Source: Reclinomonas americana ATCC 50394 (taxonomy: Eukaryota > Jakobida > Jakobea > Jakobida). From it: a DNA stretch of 24,959 nucleotides. Positions 7,401-16,681 of the stretch are shown in pieces. The notes under the pieces are model-generated. The model saw only the letters and a program-made list of their open reading frames with translations, was not told where the DNA came from and searched no databases. How positions within the stretch are numbered: the first letter of the stretch is position 1; each line of letters opens with the position of its first letter. The translations under genes were made by a program, and so were the position numbers. The stretch is from positions 1 through 24,959 of the forward strand of contig PS015770.1 of assembly GCA_048213135.1 (NCBI GenBank), given 5' to 3'.

Positions 7401-9706
7401 GCAGTCGCTGCATCAGCGCGGAGCGGTGGCCGAGGAAGAAGAAGTCCGGAAAGAGAGGGTACGCATACATGGTGCCAGTGTGACACTCTGCCACGTGCTG
7501 ACGGACTGTGCATGACAGGCACGTGTGCACGAGCGCTTTCACAGCGAACGCACGGCACTCGAGCAGAAAAAGGATCGCCTGGCCGAGGAGAACGAGTGGC
7601 ATCGACGCATGGAGGAGTATTCGGCGGCCGAAAGCAAGGCCAAGGTGGTCATCGAGGAGGCGCTGATGAAGGTGCGCCCGGGTGCTGTTGTTGCTGCTCT
7701 CCTCTTCCAGTCCCCCGCTCACTCGCACCACTACAGCTCATGCCGTTGATCACGCAAGCCAACTCGTGGGCCGAGGCACTGCAGCGCCCGATGCGCTTCG
7801 AGGCCAAGATCGTCACGGCGTACGCCGAGATGAAGAGCATCATCAACCGTGATGCCTCCTCGACCGTCTCGCGCAACTCCAAGCCAGACATTTCGTTCTT
7901 CAAGAACTTGGCCAACGTTGTCGTCCGGGTCAACAATTTGTGGAACGACACGAGCTGCATGTGGGAGGAGGGCAAGTTTGTCAATCGCTACTACATTATG
8001 CAAGAGGTGTACGAGCGGGCGCTGGACGCTGTCGACTGTCGCGAGCCGTACGTCCTCAGTCTGGAGGCCGACCCTTTTTACGATCCACCCGAGACGCAGA
8101 TTATTGGCGTCGCGCTGCTGTACCTGCAGCCACTCGCCTACCGGCTCGACTCGATGTGCTCGACCCCGATTTTGGACTACAAGGGCGCCGAGAAGGGCTA
8201 CATCAACGCAGAGATGTTGCGTGCTCACGTGGACACGTAGGGTGTGCAGATGATTGTGGTCTTGCTCACTTTTGCGTCGCAGCATTCCGGTGACGGCCGA
8301 CGGCGAGGAGGATGTGGATCCGGTGGCGTCACCCAACGAACTGATCGGTCAGCGTCTCGACTTTGAACTGCGTGTGCACGAGCTTGAGGGTCTGGAGGAC
8401 AGCATGGCCAACGACGTGTACGTGCACTACAAGCTGCTGGAGCAGTCGCTGGCGTCGGACTCACATCTCGGCCACGCCACCACTTTCACGCTGGGCTTCA
8501 ACAAGCACTTCACCTTTAATCCAGTGACGAAGCAGCTGCTGACCTTTCTCCAGCGCGAGGCGGTGGCACTGGAGGTGTACGGACACGCCGACGAAACCAA
8601 CAAGCCTCACGCACTGGCGCTGAATCAGCATCGGCGTAACGGGGGTGGTGCCGGCTACCGCCACGCGCATCTAGGATTGGACGAGAAGCGCGCAGCGGTG
8701 GCCGCCGAGGAGGCCGAGTTGAGCCGCAAGATTCAGCAGTACGAGAGGAATTTGCACCAGCGCGGCGAGTCGAGTGTGGCCGCCGACGACGACGACGAGG
8801 AAGGTGGGGAGGACGACGAAGGCTACGGCACCGGCTACGGTCAATGGGGCTACGGTCTCGGTGGTGACGACGAAGAGGACGAGGAAGGTGTGGGTGCAGA
8901 GTACGACGACGACGACGACGAAGGGGACGCCGCATATGGTGAAGACGACATTATCGCTGGTGAGGTTTACGAGGGCGAAGGCGACGGTGAGTTTGACCGT
9001 GTCGGTGGCGACGAGGACGACGATGACGACGGCGGGGAGGAGACAGGCGGGCGGAGAAGGCATCGACGCCGCTCACGGTCGCCCGAGGTGTTGGAGCGTG
9101 AGCGTGAGCTGCGCGAGTTGCGCGAGAAGAACGACGTGATTGAGCGAGAGCGTGCACGGTACGAGTCGGAGCACGAGCGACTCGAACGGGAGCGCAAGGC
9201 CGCTGAAGACGAGAGGCAACGCCTGTTGGCTGAGCAGCAGCACTTGGAGCAAGTTAGGGAGCGTCGGCGGCAGCTGGAGGAGGAGGAGCTGCGACGTGTG
9301 GCGGAGATGGAGGCGAGGTTGCGAGTGGCGGAGCAAGCACTCTCCAAGTTGGGTGTGGTCATTCCGCCGTCGTCGCCACCGCCACCGCAGGCGGCCGATG
9401 GCAAGCACACGCCGGGCGTCAGTGGCGTCACAACGGACACACCAGCTGAGGCAGGCACGCCGTCGGCCAAGTCGCCGGCCGCTCTGGAGACGGAGAAGGC
9501 GCTGGAGGCGGAGCGGTTGCGCAACCAGCAACTGATGGAGGAAATGGAGCGCATGAAGCGCAGCCTGGAGGAGCGTCAGGTGAGCATCCCCTCGTTGTGA
9601 GAGAGTGAGAGAGTGAGAGAGAGACAGGTCGCTGACTGGTGATTGGTGAATGCAGACGGCGGGCGCCAGCGGGAGCGGCAACTCGAAATCCTGTGTAGTC
9701 TTGTAG
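4428..9706 (+). CDS. Kinesin-3 (KIF1/UNC-104-like) motor with FHA domain and C-terminal CaaX box
   Basis: Exons: 4428-4478, 4553-4629, 4703-4860, 4928-5122, gap, 5548-5570, 5639-5714, 5813-6075, 6147-6510, 6580-7071, 7138-7308, 7387-7458, 7519-7671, 7737-8236, 8283-9579, 9656-9706; about 1,310 visible residues plus roughly 65 lost in the gap. It is a plus-end microtubule motor for membrane cargo (family knowledge). Motor domain: [12 protein letters not shown]-loop [13 protein letters not shown], switch I NATSSRAH, switch II DLAGSE, then neck coiled coil. FHA domain about 6640-6950 ([18 protein letters not shown]). Coiled coils 7138-7671. KIF1-type middle regions at 7737-8236 and 8345-8600 ([10 protein letters not shown]). 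Then an Asp/Glu/Gly-rich stretch (8780-9050) and a long charged helix. The last exon encodes [16 protein letters not shown], a CaaX box. No PH domain is visible. The start codon is not resolved; the intron at 7072-7137 is GC-AG. Confidence 0.93.
5123..5546. other. Assembly gap (424 N) inside the kinesin motor domain
   Basis: The gap removes the part of the motor between the segment after the P-loop and [16 protein letters not shown]. Compared with KIF1 motors, about 65 residues are missing. 424 nt would hold these plus introns, so this gap could be correctly sized. Confidence 0.95.
7072..7137 (+). other. GC-AG intron in the kinesin-3 gene
   Basis: Splicing aag|GCGAGG to ATTAG|gaa joins DWEFAQK directly to EWMRAQG. 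This matches the uninterrupted W-x-FAQ-x-E...QG segment that follows the FHA domain in KIF1 kinesins, and gives a 66-nt intron of ordinary length. The only nearby GT donor (7102) would leave a 36-nt intron and insert ten residues with no counterpart. A TAA inside the intron shows it has to be removed. Confidence 0.65.
8237..8282 (+). other. 46-nt intron in the kinesin-3 gene
   Basis: GTAGGG...GCGTCGCAG is the only donor/acceptor pair that keeps the phase between the exon ending at 8236 and the exon starting at 8283. The upstream frame meets TAG at 8238, so reading through would truncate the protein. It is clearly shorter than most introns here (about 65-100 nt). Confidence 0.7.
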
Positions 9707-9882
9707 AATCGCTTCCACGCCAACACACAATTCCTGTTAGAAGCCTGTTGTAATGTACCACTGTTGCTGTTTGTTTGTTTGTTTGGTTTTGTAGCTAAAA
9801 AGAGGCACGTCTGCAGCTATACACTGTTGTTTTTCACGGTCTCTTCCCTACTACTTCTGCCGACTGACGACTACGACTCTAC
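9707..9882. other. Convergent spacer between the kinesin-3 and PEX19 stops
   Basis: 176 bp tail-to-tail spacer with a TTTG repeat (9770-9790). No coding motif or clear poly(A) hexamer was seen on either strand. Confidence 0.5.
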
Positions 9883-11142
9883 CTACATTATGGAGCAGTT
9901 GCGCTGCGCATCGCCCTCGGCAGCAGCAGAGCCACCGGTGCCACCGCCCTGGCCAGCATTCGCAAACGCGGCCAGCAATTCCGGTGGAAGCGCCTCGTCG
10001 CCACTGCCACTGAGGCCACTGCAAGAGCGTGAGTCAACGAAAGAAAAGGAGGATGCTCGTTGCACGCACCCAGTGACAGACTCCATCAGCTCCTCTGGCG
10101 GTTGCCCGCACGCCTGCAACTCCTGCACCAGCTGCAGCAGCGTCTCCTGATCGTCGGGCGTGACCTCAAACGTGTGCACGATTCTTCTCAACAGATGCAA
10201 CTGCTTCTCGTACATGGCCGTCTGCTCCGCCGGCAGCGTCGCTCGATTCCGAGCGATATACTCGGGCAGCTGCTCCGAGAGCGCCTTGAACGGCGGATAC
10301 AGAACGTCCTTGGACAGCAGATGCTTCACGAGATTATCCATCACACCGCGCAACGACGGATCAGCGTCCATGCGCTCCATTTGCTCCATGACACGCGCAA
10401 ACAGTTCCTCCTCCGACGCATCTGCCGGCATGCCCTGCTGCACACCCTGCACACCACCACTCCACCAGTCAGCCATCGATCCACGCACCAACATCTCACA
10501 CACATGGGAAGAACCTCAAACTGCTTGGCTGTCTCGGCAAGCATGCTCATGGTGCGCGTCAGAGTCTCCTGCAGCTTCTTGTCGGCATCGGGATCGCCTG
10601 TGCGCCATCGTATGAGCACTCTTGTTGAACTCGGCGCTCTCACACACATACTGACCAGAGCCATCGGGTGTAAACGACTCGGCCAGCAGCTTCTCCAGCT
10701 CTGCGGCCAACTCGGGCGACAGACCGTCCGGAGCAGCGCCCTAATGACACAATCATCATCATCATCATCTCATCATCCAATGACACGCGCACAGACACAC
10801 ACGCGCACACACGCACTGTTGCACTGATGCGTGGAGGAGGCGAGGACGAGGAGCCACTCGGAGCAGGACGAGGCGGAGGTGACGACTGTGTCACCCCTCC
10901 TGCTGCTGCTGCTGATGCTGATGCTGTGTGTGGATCGTATGGATCCGACTCTTCAAACTCATCCAGAGCGCCTGTGGTGTGGATGTGAGAGAGAGTGTGT
11001 GTGTGAGAGAAGAGAGACGCATGGCCGGACATCGACACACGTGGAAAGGAGCGTGTGTATGTGTGCAAGTGTGCGAGTGTGTGTGTATGGAGTAGTAGAC
11101 GTAACTCTCAAGCAGCGCGTCGAGGTCCTTTTGACTGCTCAT
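9883..11142 (-). CDS. PEX19: PEX19, farnesylated peroxisomal membrane-protein chaperone (6 exons)
   Basis: Minus-strand exons: 11142-11106, 10971-10817, 10740-10656, 10597-10515, about 10446-10070, 10018-9883 (TAG); about 290 residues, as expected for the family. PEX19 binds peroxisomal membrane proteins in the cytosol and delivers them to PEX3. Seen: N-terminal PEX3-binding type sequence KDLDALLESALDEFEES, rebuilt exactly across intron 1; a Ser/Pro-rich linker; the helical core with HLLSKDVLYPPFKALSEQLP and PEYIARNR; and the C-terminal CaaX box CSIM. Met at the last position predicts farnesylation, which PEX19 proteins are known to carry. The 5' end of exon 5 could be 10446 or 10437; both keep frame. 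It shares an upstream region with the RBR ligase gene. Confidence 0.95.
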
Positions 11143-11477
11143 CGTCGGCTGTCTGTGTGTGTTGTGACAAGTTTGTGTCCTGCGCTGACGATTTTGTTCA
11201 CACTCCGACGACGACGACGACAAGGTGAGTTGCACTCTCTCTCTCTGTTTGTTTGTCTCTCTCCCTCCTGTGGCCCTCTCTCTCTCTCTCCCCTCGCGCA
11301 CTCCGACTTTGGGGGACAACTCCATGTGCGGTTTGAGAGTTGTCGTCAGTTGGTGTTGGCCATCGCCTCGTGCTCTCACTCTCACTCCTCTGTCTCCTCA
11401 CGACTTGCTGCTGAAACGCTGTGTGCGTGCGTGTGTCTGTGTGTGTGTGTGGAGCAGTGTCATCATCGCAGTGAGTC
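11143..11477. promoter_or_regulatory. Divergent upstream region between the PEX19 and RBR ligase genes
   Basis: 335 bp between two start codons that face away from each other. It holds CT-rich runs (11234-11295), CACTCTCACTCT repeats near 11375 and a GT run (11420-11455). No TATA box is obvious. Confidence 0.5.
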
Positions 11478-14071
11478 ATGAGTTCTGGTGACGAGGATGA
11501 GCGCATGAGCGTGGAGGAGGAAGAGGCAGACGAGATGGAGGAGGAGGCTGACAGCGACGATGAGCCAGTGGACATGGAGATGTCGGGAGGCGACGACGAT
11601 GATGATGATGATGATGATGATGATGACGATGAGGTTGGTCGAAAAGATCGCATTCGTATAAACTGTGTATGTTGATTGACGTGGAGTGAGGGTGCAGAGT
11701 GAGGAGGAGGAGCTGGAGTTTGAGATCGACTCGCCGTATCCGGTGGCGAGTGGGAGCGGAGGCATGTCGTCGCGTGCGGGTGGGCGTCCGGGCGAGACGT
11801 TTGTGGTGTTGGGAGCGGCGGACATTGTGGATCGGCAGCGGCGGGATGTGATGTGTGTGGCGGAGAGAGCCAATGTGCCACTGGGAGTGGCGGCGACGCT
11901 GTTGAGGCACTTCAAGTGGAATGTCGAGCAGTGCCTGCAGCGGTACTTTGACGACGAGGAGCGCACGTGTGCGGCGGCGCATGTGAGCACCGATGTGGAG
12001 TTCACACGCGGAGAGCCGGGAACAACTGTGTTGTGCGAGGTGTGCATTGAGGAGTATCCGGGACCCGATATGGTCGCACTGAGGTGAGTGTTGCCCATCG
12101 TCCCATGGCCCCGGGCACCACCTGACGAAAGAGCCTTTTGCTGTGCAGCTGTCGACACTTTTTCTGCACCGGTTGCTGGAAGCAGTATCTGGCGGCGTCG
12201 GTGGAGGCCGGTTATGCGTGCATCTACTCGACGTGCATGTTCCCCAAGTGCGACAAGGTGGTCAGTGATCAGGTGTGGGCGGATCTGGCCGACCCCGAGG
12301 TTCGCGCCAAGTACACCAACTATCTGCTGCGCTCCTTTGTGGAAGATGTTGCGTCGTTTTTTATATGTACTCCCGTCTCTTGAAGTGACGCTGATGGATG
12401 TTTGTGTATGTTGCGCTGCAGAATCCCTACCTGCGATGGTGTCCGTTCCCCGACTGCGGGCGAGCCGTGTCGATTTCCAGCTCGGGTGTGCGCAACGTGC
12501 AGTGTGCTTGTGGATTTGAGTTTTGGTGCGGTGCTGTTGTTGCATGCACGACTGCGGGGAAACACCCCATCTCACTCTCCACACAGTTTTCAGTGCAACG
12601 AAGAGCAGCACGATCCGGCGTCCTGCGAAATGGTGTCTCTGTGGAAGCAGAAGGAGTCCTCCGACAGCAGCAACGCACTGTGGCTATCGGCAAATGTGAA
12701 GAACTGCCCAAAGTGCAAGTCACCGATCGAGAAGAACGGCGGTTGCATGCACATGACGTGCTCAAGATGCCGGTGCGTGACATGATGCACGCGATCAGTG
12801 ATGCTCGTGTGTGTGTGCCTGGTGCTGAGTGCGCTCGCCCTCAGCCACGAGTTCTGCTGGATCTGCACGGAGGACTGGACACGGCACAGCAACGAGACTG
12901 GTGGTTTCTACAAGTGCAATCGCTACCAACCGAAANNNNNNNNNNNNNNNNNNNNNNNNNNNNNNNNNNNNNNNNNNNNNNNNNNNNNNNNNNNNNNNNN
13001 NNNNNNNNNNNNNNNNNNNNNNNNNNNNNNNNNNNNNNNNNNNNNNNNNNNNNNNNNNNNNNNNNNNNNNNNNNNNNNNNNNNNNNNNNNNNNNNNNNNN
13101 NNNNNNNNNNNNNNNNNNNNNNNNNNNNNNNNNNNNNNNNNNNNNNNNNNNNNNNNNNNNNNNNNNNNNNNNNNNNNNNNNNNNNNNNNNNNNNNNNNNN
13201 NNNNNNNNNNNNNNNNNNNNNNNNNNNNNNNNNNNNNNNNNNNNNNNNNNNNNNNNNNNNNNNNNNNNNNNNNNNNNNNNNNNNNNNNNNNNNNNNNNNN
13301 NNNNNNNNNNNNNNNNNNNNNNNNNNNNNNNNNNNNNNNNNNNNNNNNNNNNNNNNNNNNNNNNNNNNNNNNNNNNNNNNNNNNNNNNNNNNNNNNNNNN
13401 NNNNNNNNNNNNNNNNNNNNNNNNNNNNNNNNNNNNNNNNNNNNNNNNNNNNNNNNNNNNNNNNNNNNNNNNNNNNNNNNNNNNNNNNNNNNNNNNNNNN
13501 NNNNNNNNNNNNNNNNNNNNNNNNNNNNNNNNNNNNNNNNNNNNNNNNNNNNNNNNNNNNNNNNNNNNNNNNNNNNNNNNNNNNNNNNNNNNNNNNNNNN
13601 NNNNNNNNNNNNNNNNNNNNNNNNNNNNNNNNNNNNNNNNNNNNNNNNNNNNNNNNNNNNNNNNNNNNNNNNNNNNNNNNNNNNNNNNNNNNNNNNNNNN
13701 NNNNNNNNNNNNNNNNNNNNNNNNNNNNNNNNNNNNNNNNNNNNNNNNNNNNNNNNNNNNNNNNNNNNNNNNNNNNNNNNNNNNNNAGCGGAGAAGCTGG
13801 CGCAGCTGTTTGAGCAGACCGACAAGCATCCGTACAATCGCGAACAAATGCAAATCGCCATGCGTGATGCTGAGCGGGTGAGTTGGTGGCAAATTGTACA
13901 TGTGTGTGTAGGTGTCGAGCATGTCCTCACACGCACGCACATGTTGCTGAATTGGTGCAGAGGAGACAACACATCATGGAGACGGAGCCACCGTCACCAC
14001 TCATCAACATTAGTGGAAATCCGTTTGCCGCCGCCGCTGCTGCTGCCGCCGCCGGCTCCGGCATTCGATAA
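11478..14071 (+). CDS. Ariadne-type RBR E3 ubiquitin ligase (interrupted by a gap)
   Basis: Exons: 11478-11633, 11698-12083, 12149-12347, 12422-12535, 12594-12772, 12845-12935, gap, 13787-13877, 13961-14071 (stop). RBR ligases take ubiquitin from E2 onto a RING2 cysteine before passing it to substrate. Seen in order: an acidic N terminus with 13 Asp; a UBA-like stretch ([20 protein letters not shown]); RING1 ([17 protein letters not shown]); IBR with CPFPDC, CAC, CGAC then H and C at x4 spacing (formed only if exon 4 ends at 12535); RING2 with [13 protein letters not shown] containing the likely catalytic Cys (codon 12744-12746) and FCWIC; then CNRYQPK. Most of the Ariadne domain is in the gap. 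The C terminus ends in an Ala run. Order and spacing match ARIH1/ari-1. Confidence 0.93.
11592..11630 (+). repeat. (GAT)n trinucleotide repeat coding for 13 Asp
   Basis: GAC/GAT codons in frame at the N terminus of the RBR ligase, ending three bases before the exon 1 donor. Acidic N termini are usual in Ariadne proteins; the run of identical GAT codons is prone to slippage. Confidence 0.9.
12936..13786. other. Assembly gap (851 N) inside the RBR ligase gene
   Basis: Removes the region after RING2, expected to encode most of the Ariadne domain (roughly 130 residues in ARIH1) plus introns. Confidence 0.95.
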
Positions 14072-14137
14072 TCGCTTCGCGATATATGTATGTGTGGGCG
14101 TACGTGCGAAAATGTGCGTAGACGTGTGAAACCAGCA

Positions 14138-14143
14138 ATTAAA
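14138..14143 (+). terminator. Probable poly(A) signal (ATTAAA) of the RBR ligase gene
   Basis: ATTAAA lies 67 nt after the stop codon at 14071, at a usual distance for a 3' UTR of this compact genome. No other candidate is closer. Confidence 0.5.
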
Positions 14144-14175
14144 GGAGGGGAGAACAAAGAGCGCAGCCACATCGA

Positions 14176-14181
14176 TTTATT
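14176..14181 (-). terminator. Probable poly(A) signal (AATAAA) of the RMND1-like gene
   Basis: AATAAA on the minus strand about 80 nt past the RMND1-like stop. With cleavage 10-30 nt further on, the transcript would end near or past the RBR ligase poly(A) signal, so the two 3' UTRs probably meet or overlap. Confidence 0.55.
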
Positions 14182-14260
14182 GTGAGAGTGGAAACGACAG
14201 CACAAATGTGTTCTACAGAGAAATTCTAATGGTTGCAGACGCGCAGTGAGGAGACGGCGC

Positions 14261-16115
14261 CTAATGGATGGTGTGGCCATTCGTCCAGAGCGAGAAGAGA
14301 CCGAGGGCGATCTCGCACGCAATCAGCCAGATAATGATCCATTCGAGTCGGGCGCTCTTCTGGTTGTTCAACATCTCCAGGAAGTGCTTCACATTGTGTT
14401 GAATCACTGCACATAATGCAGGTAAGTTAGAGAGACGCAACAGAGACGCGCGCGCGCATGCGGGGTGCGAGCGACGTACGATTCAGCTTGAAATCAAACG
14501 TCTCAAAGCGCTCCTCCAACTCGAACTCCTCGCGCATGCTCTCCCACACGGTGGAGTACTTGGAGTACTTCCACGGGATCTCCGAGCGATCGAGAATGCC
14601 CAACTTGGTGATCACATCGGTGAGGATGGAGTTGTTCTCGGCGACAATGGTGAACAGACGCTTGCGGCTCATGTTGAAGACGCCGGACTGCTGCACGCGG
14701 CTGTTCATCTCCGTGAACTTTTGCAACATGGCGTCGACCTGCAACGGGCCGAGTCAGGGCGGGGCAAAGAGAGCAACATACACACATATGAATGCACACG
14801 CATGCACCTTTCTTTCGTAGTGCTCGAGAGCCACGGTCTGGGCGAGGACGCCGCAAATGACAAGAATGTTGTTCAAGTCGAGCTTGCGCACCACAATGTA
14901 CTCGTGGTTCTGCTGGCTCCACACGTCGAGACCCGGGCGCACCACGATACCAAAGTCCTCCGCCTTGAGCGACGAGAACGGCTCGGTGGCGTACTTGCGA
15001 ATGATGGCCAGGCATTCACGCTGCCGCCACTCCTCAAAGTTGACAAACACCACGCTGCCGTAGCGGAACACCACCATGTACTTGTCGGGTTTCGGCGGCT
15101 CCAGTTGCTGAGCATGATGCACGAGAATGAGAGAGGGTGGAGTGGGGGGAGGAGGAAAACAGCGGGTTGGAGAGAACCTGGAGTGTCTGCGCCCAGTCGC
15201 CACTGCTCTCATCGTTAAAGGCGACGATGAGGGAATCACGCTGCAGCGAGTGTGGCCGGTCGCTGTAGGTGTCTTGGAACATGCGCACGAAATCAATCAT
15301 GCGGCTGCGCAGCGAGATGAGCAAGTGCACGCCTCTCTGCAACTGCAAGTGCACGGAGGAGACGCAACGCGACGTGGAACGCCTTGACTTTGAACATCAC
15401 ATCCGGCTCCAACGACCCCGCAGGCGTGCCGACCGGGCCGGGCGGAAGCACACCCGTGGCGTGCGCCTCGAGAGTCGACAGCAAGCCACTCAGCGCCACG
15501 TCGGCATCGGGTGTGGCGCGAGGTGCGACAGCCGCCGCCGCCGGTGCGGTGGCGACCGCCGACGGTCTCTTGATGCTGAATCGCTGCGATCGCAGGTACT
15601 CGACCGCAGTGCGTCGCGCTGCTTGTGCAGGAGGCGGAGGCAGCAGCGTGCTGCCCGTGTCCTTTGTCACAGCCGCAGTGAAACGATGCGGTGTGCCAGT
15701 TTTCCCAGGTGCTGTTGTTGTGGCAGAGGATGAAGAAGAAGAGGAAGAGGTGGCTGCTGGTGCTGCTGCTGGTGAGCGTTTCACACTGGCCGGCGCCACT
15801 GCATCCACCGACTCATCAACACCTCCAATGAGCTCCTCCAGTGATAATGTGCGCGCCGAGGGAGGAGGAGGAGGAGGAGAAGAAGAAGCAGATGCTGATG
15901 CTGCTATTGTTGCTGAAGGTGGTGATGGTGGTGAGGTCTTGTCTGTGAGACAGTGAGAGTGTGAGCGCGAGAGAGAGATGCGTGCGTGTGTGTGGATGCG
16001 TAAAGTTACCTGAACGCCATCTTTTTGTCAGTGCATGAATCGGCCACTGTAGTGAAGATAGCCGTGGCGGGCGGTGCGTGGCACCAGAGGCCACTGCTGC
16101 GAGCGATCGCAGCAT
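14261..16115 (-). CDS. RMND1: RMND1/DUF155-family mitochondrial membrane protein (6 exons)
   Basis: Minus-strand exons: 16115-16010, 15942-15374, 15342-15178, 15107-14808, 14738-14480, 14406-14261 (TAG); about 514 residues. RMND1/RMD1 proteins sit in the mitochondrial inner membrane; human RMND1 supports mitochondrial translation (family knowledge). Seen: a presequence-like N terminus starting MLRSLAAVASGATHRPPR, with many Arg, Ser and Ala and no acidic residue in the first 35; a long Ser/Pro/Ala-rich insert; KVKAFH; then the DUF155 core YMVVFRYGSVVFVNF, ALEHYERKVDAML, FNMSRKRLFTIVAENNSIL, ILDRSEIPWKYSKYSTVWE and FDFKLNLIQHNVKHFLEML; and a C-terminal membrane helix WIIIWLIACEIALGLFSLW. The start at 16115 is chosen because it alone joins in phase to exon 2. 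The exon 2/3 junction needs a 31-nt intron or reflects a frameshift. Confidence 0.85.
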
Positions 16116-16119
16116 TCAA

Positions 16120-16440
16120 TCAGTGATGAAAGTGTCCTGCAAGAAAACCAGAAGCGGGGCAAGCTCGTACGCGGGATGCGCAGTGTGGTAAAGGGGTCGT
16201 TGTAGACGCGCCTTGTGGTGGTGATGGTCGATGTGGATCACCACTTGCGCAGAGAGCTCGACGTTGAATTTCGAACGTCGCTCGACGTTGCTGTGCTCTC
16301 TGGATACGACCGCGGATGGTCAGCCCTGTGCGCCGATCGCTGAGCTCGTGTCCGGACATGCACAGCTAGAACGCGCGCGATAGATGTCCGTGTGACGCAG
16401 GTCTTGCGCATCCTCGCGCGCAAGCGTGGCCAGGTCCCCC
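16120..16440 (-). pseudogene. Broken coding-like frames of unknown origin
   Basis: Directly upstream of the RMND1-like start on the same strand, three frames read in succession as protein-like: about 16440-16360 (GDLATLAREDAQDLRHTDIY), about 16359-16255 (LTIRGRIQRAQQRRATFEI) and about 16258-16117 (VVIHIDHHHHKARLQ then YELAPLLVFLQDTF, stop overlapping the next ATG). No single frame is open throughout and I found no convincing introns joining all three. They could be a decayed gene or mobile-element fragment, or chance frames in promoter sequence. I do not recognise the family. Confidence 0.25.
16259..16289. repeat. Inverted and direct copies of CGACGTT
   Basis: CGACGTT (16259-16265) is inverted at 16274-16280 across an 8-nt loop, and a third, direct copy lies at 16283-16289. 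It could be a repeated binding site or part of the decayed element. Role unknown. Confidence 0.5.
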
Positions 16441-16639
16441 ATGCACTGGCGTGCCGCTAATCGCCGGACAGTATCGACACCATAATCGTTCGATATTTCC
16501 ACGCCCGATATGTGCATGCATGCATGCAGCTTTTTTTTACGCGCGCGACGTTCGAATTCACAATGGCAATCGCGAATTCGCACGCCCCTCAAGCTTGCAG
16601 CTGCCGATCCGTGCTGCTCCCCCTGACTTGAAGCCTGCA
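16441..16639. other. Non-coding stretch with palindromic words
   Basis: About 200 bp without a recognised gene. It contains a TGCATGCA-type run (16512-16527), an A/T homopolymer (16530-16538) and the perfect palindrome GCGAATTCGC (16572-16581). The GT/GA microsatellites typical of the rest of the window are absent. Confidence 0.5.
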
Positions 16640-16645
16640 TATATA
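16640..16645. promoter_or_regulatory. TATATA element
   Basis: TATATA is the clearest TATA-like box I saw in the window. It is palindromic, so it could serve either strand: rightward toward the inverted-repeat cluster about 40 bp away, or leftward into the 16.1-16.6 kb stretch. It is about 570 bp from the Ras start codon, too far to be a direct Ras TATA unless the 5' leader is long. Confidence 0.35.
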
Positions 16646-16681
16646 GCTGGGGACGTCAACGGTGTGAAATTATTTTGGGGG

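Noticed and set aside
8967-9554. 195-codon Ser/Arg-rich open frame on the minus strand
   Set aside because: Shadow of the charged-helix codons of the kinesin tail.
11463-12611. 382-codon open frame on the minus strand
   Set aside because: It lies opposite the RBR ligase exons. Its Ser and Ile runs are the complement of the acidic GAT/GAG codons, and it shows no motif.
12398-14129. Long open frames across the gaps at 5123-5546, 12936-13786 and 22357-23168
   Set aside because: Most of their length is N, so openness means nothing.
16010-16020. ATG at 16020 (MAF...) as the RMND1-like start
   Set aside because: Spliced at the same donor it enters the wrong frame and soon stops. ATG 16115 enters the correct frame.
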